Assembly (NCBI GenBank): GCA_000231825.2 | Contig: JH720368.1 | Span: forward strand, 62,001 to 126,000 | Length of the DNA: 64,000 nt | DNA from: Tetrahymena elliotti 4EA | Taxonomy: Eukaryota; Ciliophora; Oligohymenophorea; Hymenostomatida; Tetrahymenidae | Reading direction: 5' to 3' | Shown: one piece after another, positions 13,324 through 25,203 of the stretch | Layout of the letters: each line of letters opens with the position of its first letter | Numbering within the stretch: position 1 is the stretch's first letter | Position numbers and translations under genes: made by a program | Notes under the pieces: model-generated | The model's database searches: none | Seen by the model: the letters and a program-made list of their open reading frames with translations, nothing else | Told to the model about the DNA's origin: nothing

Positions 13324-16167
13324 TCAGAAGATGTTACAAACTTCACAATTACCCTATTTAGGAGTTTCAAGATGATTTCCAACCACACCATTTTATGAGT
13401 TATCGAGATTTTCATTTAAATTTGCAAAAGATTGTAATTGCATAGAAAGTTCTTCTAGAGTTGCTTGGGCTTTCATAGTCCATACTCTTATTGTGTGATC
13501 AGAGCCACCTGATATTAAAGTTTTACCATCATTCATGTATATGACTGATTAGATGTAATTTTCATTCTCTTGTATCGAAAGCACTTCTTCTCTTTTTTCT
13601 ATATCCCAAAGAATAATTTATCCATCCCATCCAGCGGATCCAAAAAAGGTTGGAGAATTCAAAAATATTAATGAAGTTACTCCTCCTTTGTGACCTGATA
13701 ATTTATAAGGATGATCAACTTACATGTATTTAATAATATAAATCTAATTATCATCTCCACCTGTAATCAATCTCGATTCATCTTTCATATACATCATAGC
13801 TTTGACTGCGCCACTATGAATAGTCAAAAATTTTATTATATTACCATTCAGCCTTTAGTAATCATATATTGTAATAATTCCCTTTGAAGATCCCGATGCC
13901 ATAAAATCCCCATGCAACTTAACTAAACAAAGAATGGTATCTTCACATTCAGGTAATTTTTTAACTAGCTTCTTAGTTTAAAATGACCATATATGTACTT
14001 ACTTTTCACCTCCTCCAGAAGCAAACAAGTCATCATCCAATTTGACTAAAGCACGAACAGGTTTATCATGCCCATATAAAACCACTTACTGCTCTTAGCT
14101 CTATACTTGCCAATCCCAAACTCTAATTGTCTTATCTAATCCTCCACTAATTAGAGTAGTTTCATCCCAAAATAATAATGTATTAATAGCTCCAATATGA
14201 CCATCCATTTTAGCTATTTCTGCATCAGTATTGAGATCGAAAACCTAATTTTGAATAAAATTACATTCATCAATATGCCATTTTAATTATTTAAGATGAA
14301 GTAAAAAATAATTTACAAATATTCAATAAAAATGATTTCAAAATAATTCGAAATAAAATTTTATGATTTAAAACATTTTTTGAATTCATTTTTATTTATT
14401 ATTTTTTAATGTAAGCACTAAAATATTTTGCATCATTAAATCTAAATCTTTGGAAAATTACTTATTTTCAATTCATTTATTAAATGTCGGTATAAATAGA
14501 AAATTATTTGTTTTGCTTTATATTTTAAATTCTTAATGGCTTTTATTTTTTCTTACATCTCGATAAGACGTTTTTGCTATATTATATTTTAATAAAAATA
14601 ATTTTAAGTAAATAATTATGTGAGTAATGTGAATGATGATTCATTTTTATATTTGTATTTTCTATTATTTGGCTTTATTTGTTATCTATAAATTGCAATT
14701 CAAAATTAATTTTTTCTTAAGAGGTCTATGTAATTAAATTTGTCATTAGAAAATTAAATTATTTGATGAAGTAAAATTCCAATTGAAATAGATTAGCCTT
14801 GTATTATTCATTATTCTTATTAGCAAAAATTTATGTTATCTATTTTAATTAGATTAAACCTATATGTTGATTGTCACTTCATACTCTTTTCCTTTTTAAT
14901 TTAACTATCATTACTCACTGACAAAATAATAAAAAATTTTATTTTATTCAAATAATACTAATCTTTTGAGTTTTATTAACCTATATACAAAATATTGATT
15001 GTCATTTAATTTACTTCATACTCTTATCTTATCCTTTTTAATTTAACTATCACTACTCACTGCCAAAATAATAAAAAATTTTATTTTATTCAAATAATAC
15101 TAATCTTTTAAGTTTAATTTAGAAATTAAAATTATTTAATAAAACCTAAGCTTCTATTAATATTATTCATTTTAAATTCTTAATTAACATTTTGAATTAT
15201 TTTATTTGATTGTTGTCCATTAATTAAAAACCATATAAAATTTGTTTTTTATTTTAGGTTAGCAATTAATAATTATTTGAATTGATTGTTGATGAATTTG
15301 TTGCATCAATTAATTTTTAAGAGATTAAAATCAAATTTAATTTTTAAAATCATTTCTTTAACATAAAATAGAATTGAAAGATAATTAATTCTAAATTAAT
15401 ATTTATTTTACTCTTATTGTCGCATCTGATGAGGCTGAAGCAAATATTTGATTGCTATCTAAATAGCAAAGCTTATTAACCCAATCTTCGTGCTCATAGA
15501 ACTTATTTTGGATAGATAGTGCCTATATACATTACTGCTCAAAAGGTATATCATTTACTACTTTAAGTAAAATGAATGGATGCTAATCTATTGTTTAAGT
15601 AATTCTAGTGAATGAATTATCATAATTTGATCTACTTATAAAGGCTTATTGTTTCTACCCTGCTTTGAATTCAACACCTTCAACTTCGTCTATTACTCTA
15701 CGAAGTATCTAATTTTTAAAATCATTAAAATGATTGATCTAAGTATCATAAGGATCATCTGGAAAGATCCTAACTTTCTACAACTTTTTCTATTCTGTAT
15801 AAAGAGTATTTTGCAACTAATGGTAGAATTTACGAATTTCAGATTTGTATTACTTAAGCTTTTCATCTAAATAGGATTGAAGTCTTCTTTAGAAATCAAA
15901 TGTTAAATTTTCTATTTCGTCAGTTAGCTAAATTTATTGCTACTTGAGGTTTAAGATAGTTTGACTTACTCTCTATTTTAAGTTATCATAAGTATGGCTC
16001 ATTAGGATTACTTTACCATCGGAATCGAAAACTCTGCTTTTCTCTACAAATTCTTATGTATGATCTGATGGATGTATAATCAAGCATTTTTGGCAAAGTA
16101 GATGGCTATCACAATCCTTTTTAAGGCAAACCTAGATAATTTCTTACTTGTGAGTTTGGCAAATCAT
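13324..16167 (-). CDS. B-box zinc finger, coiled-coil, WD40 protein with C-terminal CaaX-like box
   Basis: Model: exon 1 is 16167-15412, a 1167-nt intron spans 15411-14245, and exon 2 is 14244-13324; 558 aa. The join is phase 0 and restores a WD repeat: ..SSDATIR from exon 1 continues as VFDLNTD in exon 2. Residues 1-36 form a B-box-type zinc site: C3, H6, C14, C19, C25, C28, H32, H36. A coiled coil follows (about 60-140). WD40 repeats fill about 220-530, with blades such as LISGGLDKTIRVWDW and LISGGSDHTIRVWTM. The chain ends N-C-E-V-C-N-I-F, so the last four residues fit a CaaX prenylation box (X = Phe, which GGTase-I can accept). The layout is like TRIM proteins without the RING and with WD40 in place of SPRY, so a ubiquitin-related or membrane-scaffold role is possible. 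The start ATG immediately precedes the first zinc ligand, so an upstream exon with a RING cannot be ruled out. Confidence 0.82.
14857..15115. repeat. Imperfect tandem direct duplication (about 121 + 138 bp) inside an intron
   Basis: Copy 1 (14857-14977) and copy 2 (14978-15115) share aacctata, cttcatactctt, ctttttaatttaactatca, ctactcactg-like and ttttattttattcaaataat blocks in the same order. Copy 2 has an insertion near its start. Both lie in the 1.17 kb intron of the B-box/WD40 gene. Confidence 0.85.
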
Positions 16168-16980
16168 TATTTTTATAGATTATCTATTTTATTTATTTTT
16201 TATATTTCAAACTTGTTAAATCTCCGCTTTATTTTTTACCTTTTTTTAATATATAGTCTCTTTGAGGTCTACTGCTTGCTTACTTTATTAATATTTCGTT
16301 TTAAGGAAAATTTTATTTAATTATTATAAATCTTAAATGAGTTAATTTGGCGATTGATTGAAACTAAAAAATTAAAAAAATATTAAAAAATTATACTCTA
16401 TTTACCATTTATAAAATTAAAATTTACTTCATTTATTATTATTTTTGTTTTCTAATTTTATTTTTGCTAACTGCTATCTACATTAAAATAAAAAAATTCT
16501 ACTTTTAAAAAATAACGAATTAATTTTAGCTAAAGAATATTTTTCAAAAGAATAAAAAGTTAATAATTAGCTTATTTTGATGTTTCAGATAAATTTATAA
16601 ATTATTTTCAACTTTTAAAAGGTATATTTTTTGAATTAATTTAACTAGTTTTAGGTCAAAAAACCTTTAGAAAAAATTTCAAACTTAACTAATCAAAGAT
16701 TTATTTGTAAATTATTTAAAGAATAATTCTTAGTAATTGCTTTAAAAAAATGTTTTTAATTAAAAGTAAATATTTGAATTAATTTAATTTTGATTTTAGA
16801 TATAAAAAAAAACATATTTTGCAAGATAAAAAACAAAAAAGAATATTAATAAAAAATATCTGTGGATGTAACCAAAGTAACCAGAATTATATTTATTTTT
16901 TATTTTGATAGATATAAATTGTAAATTTTAAATAATTTTTAGATAGCTTAGGATACAAGGAGATAAATGTAAAATAAAAA
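16168..16980. other. Intergenic
   Basis: This is AT-rich DNA upstream of the - strand B-box gene and before a + strand open frame. No element is recognised. Short candidate splice-like blocks (GTAAAT..TTTTTAG) near 16920-16945 might belong to an unrecognised upstream exon of the 17 kb frame. Confidence 0.45.
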
Positions 16981-17562
16981 AATTTATTTAAAATTAATAA
17001 AAAATTTTAAAACATAAGAAGAAGATATGAGCTTGATTTAATAGAAGATTGCTTAAAATTCTTCATATATTAAAAAATTTGGTTTCTCTATCGGATAGTA
17101 AATCTAGATTTGTTAAAACTTTAGCTTTAAAAAATATTATTCAAATTTATTAGTAATTCATAGTTTAGCCAGTATGATCGTAGTTATTTAGCTCTATCCT
17201 TACAAGAATTGAATCTTTTAGAAGAGCTGAGTATAACCATTCTATCGTATCTATTTTATAAATATTTATCTTTTTAAGAATGTCTTTTGAAAAATAGAAA
17301 TTGTGAAATAGGAGTTTTAGGGATTATTAAACTATCTAAAGGACTTAAGTTTTACTAGTTGTTAAAATATTTCAGAGCTGGTTTAGAATATTTATGTGAG
17401 GGCTTAATAAGCTGCAAATATTAAAACTACTTTTTATGCAGTATTTTGAATATTTTATCTCTAACATATTTAACTTTATTTTAGATATAATATGTTAGGT
17501 TACTATGGCTGCATGAATTTCTCAAAGTGTTTAAGGAAGTGTAAATAGTTAAGAATATTTGA
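16981..17562 (+). other. Orphan leucine-rich open frame, possible gene fragment or relic
   Basis: One frame stays free of TGA for about 190 codons and ends at TGA 17560-17562. It lacks an in-frame ATG near its start. The predicted peptide is Leu/Ile/Tyr-rich with spaced LxxLxL-like blocks (LDLLKLQLQKI, LALSLQELNLLEELS, LTYLTLF), suggestive of leucine-rich repeats or a helical solenoid. It could be the 3' exon of a gene whose upstream exons I cannot define, a decayed LRR gene, or chance. Nothing firmer is supported. Confidence 0.25.
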
Positions 17563-18451
17563 GTTCAATTACTTTTAGTAAATTTTAACAAAGTAACTAT
17601 TTAAAATAAAAAAATAATATGTAAAGTATTTTACAATCTGGAGTAAAGGACTTTAAATTATCCTTGATTAAATAAAGTAGTTGACAAGCTTTTTTAATAA
17701 ATAAACATGATAAATTTTTTTGAAAAAAATAAATTTCAGCTCTTTTACAACTTAACTTGAATTTCAATTCTTTTTATCAATCAATTGTATATTTATAAAT
17801 TATAAAATTATAAAAACATAAAAAATTTACTAATTAAAAATAAGTAGTAAATAGTAGAAAATTTTTTTTTGTAAAAGTGAGAAAAATATGCTTTTTTGAA
17901 TGAAAACTAGCAAAAAGTAGTAAAATTTTTAAGCAAAATCAAAATCAACTTTTCGCTACTTATCGAGTATTCTACTGTAGATTAAATGTTTATCTGTAAA
18001 TTTTTTTAAATTGGCATTTAACGTTATTAATAATTTAACTTCTAATTTAAACATTATCTTAGTTTGAAATTTATCTCCTTTTAATTCCAAGATAACTTTA
18101 GATTTACTTTACTTGTATTAGATAAATGATTGTGTCTAATTCATTTTATAGTTATTATTTTTTAACAAATATTAATTCTACTACTAAAATATTTTGAGTA
18201 ACATTTTATCTCACATGAATTTTTAATTTAAAATTAAAGAATAATTACTAAAATTAAAATGCCTTTGTTAATGATTGATGTATTAACTTAGTTTGCACCA
18301 ATATTTAGTCACATATAACTACTAACAAAAAAACTATTTTTCTAAAAACATTATTATTAATTTTTTGTTTAAATATGAAAAAATATTTTGTGATAAAGAA
18401 TAAAAAATAATTTTGATTGATAAGCTGAGAGCTAATCTGATCAATTTAGTC
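17563..18451. other. Intergenic
   Basis: AT-rich, with no supported feature. The right part is the 3' flank of the uL11m gene. Confidence 0.5.
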
Positions 18452-19344
18452 TCAAACCTTAGCCTTAGGATTGAATGGCTTGGGCTTTTCATCAATAATA
18501 CTAACATTAACTCCCATACTGTTGCATTAACCAATAATACACTATTTATGATTTTAGTTAAAAAAGATTAATATTATATAGTAGAGAGAGTAATCGAAAG
18601 TTCTATTTACATTGCAAATACTTTCTAAGGTAGCTTTTTTAAAATCGATGTCAAGTTCTTTTTTAATTTTAGCAATTTCATAAACATATCTAACATCAAT
18701 ATAATCTAAATTAACATGACCTGCATATTGTGTTAATTTTTCTTTCACTATTCATATATAAAAGCTACATTAATTCTATTTATCAATCATTATATTTATT
18801 ATATTTACTTATAACTTTCTTAACCAACCAAGAAGTCTCTGGGGGCTTAACGATATAAGAGTAACTTCTATCTACTTTAGCAGCTACTTAAACTCTTAAA
18901 GGAATATCAGATCTAATATGAGCAGTTGCAGCATTAAAATCCTATTAATAAATTGTTTTATTTTAATCTAATCTAACCAATTATTTGATTGTAATTTTTT
19001 GATTCAACAATGAAAAAAATACTATACTTTACAAAAGTGCATCATATTAATACCTAAGGGACCTAAAGATTAACCTATTCGAATATAAAATCATATTATA
19101 ATGGTAAATTCTTATTTACTATGTTGCTAAATTTAATATTCTAATAATATTTTCACTTCTGATAAAAAATGCAAATATTATATTTAAAGATCAATTGATT
19201 GATAATATTTACCCATTTTGGGATTAGGCTTAGCAATACCTGCAAGAAGTCTAAGATTGATAATTGCTATTATTATAGACCATAAAATTTATTGAATTTA
19301 AGATTTTCTTTGGATTTAAAATATTAACCCTTGATTTCGGCCAT
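18452..19344 (-). CDS. MRPL11: Mitochondrial large-subunit ribosomal protein uL11m
   Basis: Six-exon model: 19344-19329, 19266-19213, 19074-19028, 18941-18809, 18747-18611 and 18541-18452 (introns 62, 138, 86, 61 and 69 nt), 158 aa. Every junction keeps frame and restores family consensus. Key stretches are A-G-I-A-K-P-N-P-K-M-G, then SLGPLGINMMHFCKDFN, AHIRSDIPLRV, KPPETSWLVKK, VRYVYEIAKIKKEL and a C-terminal IIGQCNSMGV. This is bacterial/mitochondrial-type L11 (the GTPase-centre protein of the large subunit), not cytosolic RPL12, which has a different N-terminus and order. Length fits bacterial L11 plus a short tail (KPKPFNPKAKV). The first coding exon is only 16 nt. No obvious long cleavable presequence is present; the protein begins MAEIK almost directly at the domain. 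Confidence 0.9.
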
Positions 19345-20281
19345 TGTTTCTTATGTTTATATAAATTTTGAATCTATCTTGCTTTATTAATATATAAGAT
19401 ATTCAATCTAATAAAAAAGATTCTTTGTTTTATATCTAGTTTCTTTGTTAATTTGAATCTTTCTTTATTCTTACTTAAACAACATTAATAAATAAATGGC
19501 TGTTACTTTAGAGCTATACAGACTATATAATACATTAAATTTAGTTCAAAATTCAACTCCATTAAAACTTATTTCTACTTTGATCTTTCAAAGTATTTTA
19601 AAATAGAATTTTATTTTTTCCAATAGCTTCTTAGTAAATTTTAATTTAAAGGTCAATTTTTTAATTAATAACTCAAAAATAATAAAAATTTCGATTTGTG
19701 TTATCTATTATCAAAGAAAATATCAATTTAATTCGAATTATAATAGAATTTATCTTCTAAATTGGATAAATTTAAATTAAAATAAAGACAAATATTTAAA
19801 ATTGTGTGAGAAGTTAATTCACTTTTTCAAAAATTCAAATAAACAACTCTAAAAAAATAAATTATTTTCAATTAAAATTAATTTTTTGTTAACAATTTAT
19901 TTCAACGAATTTATTTTTTCTTTTTACAAATTTCAACTTTTAACTTTCAAAATAAAGAGATTTTTTTTTCTTCTCAAATTTCCTATTAAATTTTAATTTA
20001 TGGTTGATTTTTTGATAATTTTAATAGAATAAAAAGTTCTATTTATGTTTTAATAAATTTTTTATGATTTTGAATTTTTTTTATAAATATCGCCAAATGA
20101 CCTTGATGGCTAATTTAAATTAAAATAAATACTATGATTTAAAATAATTTTTTGTTGTGATAGTTTATTTTTTTAAATTCTTTTTAAAATTAAATTTACA
20201 ACAAAAAAACAAATATTTCATACAATAAATAAAAAATAAATTATTTTTAATTTAAAATTAATTTTTTATTGATAACTTATT
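19345..20281. other. Intergenic
   Basis: Upstream of uL11m and downstream of the CCCH gene (both - strand). It is AT-rich with runs of T and A; two similar AT-rich blocks with ttaattttttgtt/attgataacttattt-like text occur near 19880 and 20260. No gene is supported. Confidence 0.5.
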
Positions 20282-23200
20282 TCATTAACTTATTTTTTCT
20301 TTATTCCAATTAGAGCCAGTTGCTCTTGAGTTATTCCTTCCTTAATTATTACCAAATGATCTATTTCTGGACTGGTTGGAATTATTTCCTTGTTCCCTAG
20401 GTTTAAATCTAGATGGAGGCCTATTATCACCTTAGTTATTTTTATTAAACCTGTAAGAATTTCTCTCTCCATTATCTCCTCTTTAGCTTCTACTATCGTT
20501 GTCTCTTCTTTAATTTCTATCATTGTTATCTCCTCTAGAATTTCCAAAATTATTATTTCCTCTAGGATTTCTATTAAAACTATTCCCTCTAGCATTTCTA
20601 ACATTCCTATTCCCTCTCTAATTTCTATCACGACTGTATCCTTTAGAGTCTTCATTGGGATTTTCACCTCTATTATTTCTATCACCCTATTATTATTATT
20701 AATCTCTTCTTTAAAATCTATCATTTCTAGGTCTGTTAGAGTTTTATCTATCGTTGCTTGAGTTATCATTATTTTATCCTCTATCATTTCTTTAAAATGG
20801 AACACCATCCTAATTTTTATTATCTCTTTATTCTCTCCTATTATCTTATGATTCATTTGACCTTAAATCTTTTTATATCTAATTGAATTGTCTGTTATTT
20901 CCTCTAAAATTTCTCTCATTTTAATCATCTTACCTGAAATTTAAGTTAGATCTACTTCTAGACCTATCATTAAAGTTTCTGGATCTACTTGAATCTGCAT
21001 TACCACTCTTGCATTCAAAGTTAAATAAATAACAATCTTATGTTATATTTTAATTCTTATTCATCACAAGGGCAAAAAGTACCTACTTATTCTTAATTTT
21101 TATTTCTAATATCCTATGAATTTTATCTCTAAAATTCTCTAGATCCTTTGAAAATAGCTTCTCATCTTTGCTAAAATCCATTTTATAAGGCTAGGTAAAA
21201 TCTAGGCAGGTTTTGTATTCAGAACTAGGATCTCCATCAGACTTTTCTTTTTCTTTTGCTTTTTCATTTTCTTTGGCATCCTAATTGCTATCTTCTTTAT
21301 TTTGATTATTTTCCTTTTCATTGATAGAGTCTTCTGCTTTGTCTTAAACTTTTTCATCCTATTAGCTTTTCTTTTCTTATTCAGCAGCTTTTACAATTAA
21401 TTCATTTTATATTTGTTGAAGCTCTATTTCAAGCAATTCTTCATCTGAAAGTTTTATTTTCTTTTCTGGAATTTTTGTCTTAATCATTACTAATTTATTT
21501 CCATTTCCATAATAAAACTTCATTAAGTTCTATTCCTCTTCAAAGTTTACATGAAAGGAATCTATATTTCTTTATACTACATCTACTTAAGAGCTAGAAT
21601 CATGACCTATCTAAAGTATCTAACTTACTTCATAACTATTTAAAATGCAAAATATTTGATTCTGCTTTGATATATAAAACTCATCCACTGATTGAGTTTC
21701 ATTTCCTATTTAGGATACTTTGCTTAATGAAAAATTCAACCCTAAGCTATACATTTTTCCTTTTTCCTAAATCATACGATAAAATTTATTTAAAATAAAA
21801 AAAATAAATATTTACTCCTCCTAGCAATAGAATTCTATTCAGTTTATTTGGTTCAGGTGGGATTGATTTAACAACTATTGTAACTTGTTTGATAGATCTA
21901 ATGATTGATCTACTCAAAATATTTTCTGTAATATTAAGAGAAAGTTCCTCATCAATCACTGCTTTGAAATCAAAGTTAGAGTTTTGCCTTTTTTTGCCTT
22001 TACTCTCAGAATTTTAATTATTAGAGATAACTAAATTAGTTTATAAGTCTTAGTTTTAGATACCTCCTAGGCGTGGTCTTTATCTTGGCTCTGATTGATT
22101 TTGACTTTCTTACTTTTCTTTAGTTTAATCATTCTCATCTCCAGCTCTATTTATATTCCAAACCTTGACCATTCCTAAATTTAAAATGTTTTTTTAAAAA
22201 GAGAAGCATATCCTTAAATAAATAATTCAATTCAGTCAAATAAGCTTTATGGGTGTGTCTTATATTAACATTCTGAATACTAAAAATAATTAAGATTAAA
22301 TACCATCCTTAGAAGAAGTAAAAACCACTAAATCATCTAGAGAATTAGCATATTAGCTTTCTATTATTAAAGATTTGAAATGGTAATTGTCAGCCAGATC
22401 TGACTTTTAATCAGTTTCTTCATCTTCAGAGTCTATTAAATTATTAGGATTGAAACTTTCTTCCTCTATATCATCTATTAAATCATCATCTTCTTCATAG
22501 AATTCTTTTTATTCGAAATAGTCATCTGATTAGCTTGATTAATTATATGACTCAGACTCGTCTTAATCACAATCATCTTTTTGTTCTTCTCCTTCATCTT
22601 CTTAATCTGTTTAATGATCATCTTCTTTTTCTTCATTTTCATCATCACCATCTTTGCCATCCAAATTTTATTGATCATAAATTTCTTAATACTTTTTTAA
22701 AATGCTGCTCTTTTTTTCTTATTCTTCTTAAATTTCTGCAATTTTTCTTTCTTTTTCTTCTTCAGATAAGGTGTTATCAGCATTGAGTTCATCAATTTAA
22801 TCAAAGTTATCAGCTATTTCATTTTCTAGAGCTATTATATAGTTCATTATTAATTCTTATTTCCTTTCTATTTTTAATTCTTCCTTCATTTTCTTTTATC
22901 TGATTAAATCCTTTTCAAAATCATTCTAAGTACCAAAGTTTTTGTATTAATCAGTAAAATTTTTTTATGATTCTATTTAAGCCATAACTTCACTTTTTAA
23001 ACAAAATTCAGCTGAATTAATTCTCTAAGAATGAGCTATATCTACAGCAGCGCATTTGGTTACTCTATTTTTGGCACAGTCAGTAAGATCATATATTAAA
23101 AATCCATATGAGTGGGTTAAAGGGTTCTAAAAGGAAACAAAAATCCATCTTTTAGAAAATATAAAAACTCTATCAGCTATTATTTTTTTAATAGGGTAAT

Positions 23201-24359
23201 AGTATTGCTTTAAGACTTCTAAAATTAATCCATGTTAAGAAAAATGAGCACCATTTTGATTTTCTTCCTCTTCCATTTATTCTTCATTTCTCCTTTTATT
23301 AATAGTTGATTTTTACATTTCTAGTTTTTATTTTGTTTTTTTTGTTATCATTCTAAGAATGAGAAAACCATTTTCAAAGAAAGCTATTAATTGCCTTTAG
23401 CCAATTGGAAAAAGATCTTTTGGGTTAGTTAAATTACAGCTTTTCCCTAAATCAATTATAGAAAATCTAAAAATTTAATTGTTTAAAATGTCAGCATCTT
23501 TCTTATTAACATTACTTTATTTAGCCTATGCTTCAACATTTACTTATGAAGCAACATCGTGAGAGAATTTACACTAATCACCATTATGACAAAAACCTTT
23601 TCTTTAAAAATTAAAACACACTTTTTTTGGCCTTTCCTCAACTTCATTTTTTGAGTGTGAAAATTTGCATTCATCTCCTTTTGTACAATTATTTTACAGG
23701 AAATAACGACAAATATCTTTTTTTTAATAATCTTTTGGTTAGCTTTAAAATTTAAGATTTTCATCTTCATCATCCTATTCACTTTACTTATCTTATTTTT
23801 CTCTTGAATTGTCATTCGCAAATCTCACCTACCTATTATGTGGTGAATTTGAGGGCTAATCATCTCCAATTTTAGAATGAGAATATTTGCATTCATCTCC
23901 TTTTGTACAATTATTTTACAGGAAATAACGACAAATATCTTTTTTTTGATTATCTTTTGGTTAGCTTTAAAATTTACGATTTTCATCTTCATCATCCTAT
24001 TCACTTTACTTATCTTATTTTTCTCTTGAATTGTCATTCGCAAATCTCACCTACCTATTATATGGTGAATTAGAGGGCTAATCATCTCCATTTTTAGAAT
24101 GAGAATATTTGCATTTATCACCAAATTTGCAATTTCCTTCTTAGAAAAATTAACAAGATTTTGCCATCTAGAAATTGTTATCATTTTAATCTTTGTTTTA
24201 ATAATTATCTTGAGAATAATTTTTGTTATTATTATCTAAGAAATGGCCTATTCCTTATTTCATATTTGGTAGAGTATGAGAATACTCACAATCATCACCC
24301 TTTTAACATTACCCTTCAATAAATTAATAGCAAGGCTTAGCCTTTTTATATCTAGACAT
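20282..24359 (-). CDS. Five-CCCH zinc-finger, WD40-like, Arg/Gly/Asn-rich RNA-binding-type protein
   Basis: Exons 24359-22304, 22174-21816 and 21766-20282 (introns 129 and 49 nt), 1299 aa, phases consistent. The N-terminus holds five C-x7/8-C-x5-C-x3-H fingers: CYQFIEGQCQKGDDCEYSH, CQFFQEGNCKFGDKCKYSH, CRYFLQNNCTKGDECKYSH, a near-copy ending KFSH, and CFNFQRKGFCHNGDQCKFSH. A WD40-like part follows (a blade spanning the first intron reads VVFTSSKDGMVKVWNI; another reads LLLGGEKGKMYSLGL). It is interrupted by an acidic Glu/Asp-rich helix region (about residues 560-660). The last about 225 residues are dense in RGN, RD and SR motifs (for example SRSRNFNDRSRSRSN). The combination suggests an mRNA-processing or mRNP protein; plant ZFWD proteins also join CCCH and WD40. 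Fingers 3 and 4 come from a recent tandem duplication. Function is inferred from domains only. Confidence 0.82.
23667..24110 (-). repeat. 222-bp tandem duplication of a CCCH finger unit
   Basis: Two adjacent units, 23667-23888 and 23889-24110, are almost identical (only a few base differences by eye). Each is exactly 222 bp = 74 codons, so the frame is kept. Each carries part of one finger, an acidic linker (REKQDKQSEQDDEDEN) and the start of the next finger. Near identity at synonymous sites suggests a young event. Confidence 0.93.
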
Positions 24360-24648
24360 TTATTTATTTTATTTACCAAAAAAAATTCTTTTAATTTGAA
24401 GAAATATCTTAAAACAATTAATAGTTATTTAGAATATGTCTACAACTATAAACTCAAAATTATTTTTTAATGTAAAATTAAAATAGAAAAATTAATTTTT
24501 AGTATAATTCAATCCTAAAAAAATAATTTTATCATTAATTTAATTTTAATTTAAAATTATATTATGTATTTATAAATAAATTTTTATTTTAATACTTAAA
24601 TAAAAGATTATAGAAGGTTAATCAAATAATAAAAAATATCTGTCTTCA

Positions 24649-25203
24649 TCATATACATACAAATATTAGCATCATAGGGGAAAGTATGGACAATAATAAT
24701 TATCCATTCAATCCATGGCGCTTTTTATTTTTTTTATGCTTTCCATGACCATGGTGAGATCTTGATTTATCTAAGGTATCATCATCATAATAATTATCAT
24801 AATTAGATTGATCTGCCTCATTTTATATTTCTTACTCACCATAATTCTTTATCAGATGATGATTATTCTTCAAAGATTAATGTGATTACTCTCCACCAAT
24901 ATTTAATTCAAAATTTAAAAGTTATTTTAAATCGAGATCACAGTCTTCAGAGCAATCTATCAAATCTTGACATTCCTCACTTTTACAATATTTAAAAACA
25001 CAACTTTGTCTATAACTTGGAGAGCAATTGGCTTATACTTCTTTTAACTCTTTTAGAATATTTTGAGCACAAATTTTGTAATCTTCATAGCTTTTACAAG
25101 CATCCATCAAGCATTATTACACACATACGTTTGAAGTTAAGGAATACTTAAGACAACAAGCTACTAGCAAGAGTAAGATCCTATTCAAATACTTAAATTG
25201 CAT
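24649..25203 (-). CDS. Cysteine-rich secreted protein, probably GPI-anchored
   Basis: Single exon, 184 aa, ATG at 25203-25201, TGA at 24649-24651. The N-terminus (MQFKYLNRILLLLVACC) is a good signal peptide. A short Cys-rich module follows with about a dozen Cys over residues 27-95 (C-x3-C-x4-C.., CKSEECQDLIDCSEDC), then a His/Asn/Asp-rich, acidic-to-basic stalk (YDNYYDDDT, HHGHGKHKKNKKRHG). It ends in a hydrophobic tail with no cytoplasmic residues (QLLLSILSPMMLIFVCI), preceded by a small-residue site (LNG), which is the classic form of a GPI-attachment signal. It is probably a ciliate surface protein. It does not match the long periodic immobilization-antigen pattern I would expect. Family unknown. 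Confidence 0.75.

Noticed and set aside
20390..20761. Long + strand frame and 188-codon - strand frame in the RGN tail
   Set aside because: Both are shadows of the true - strand frame, which reads R-G-N/R-D repeats and joins the upstream zinc-finger exons in phase.
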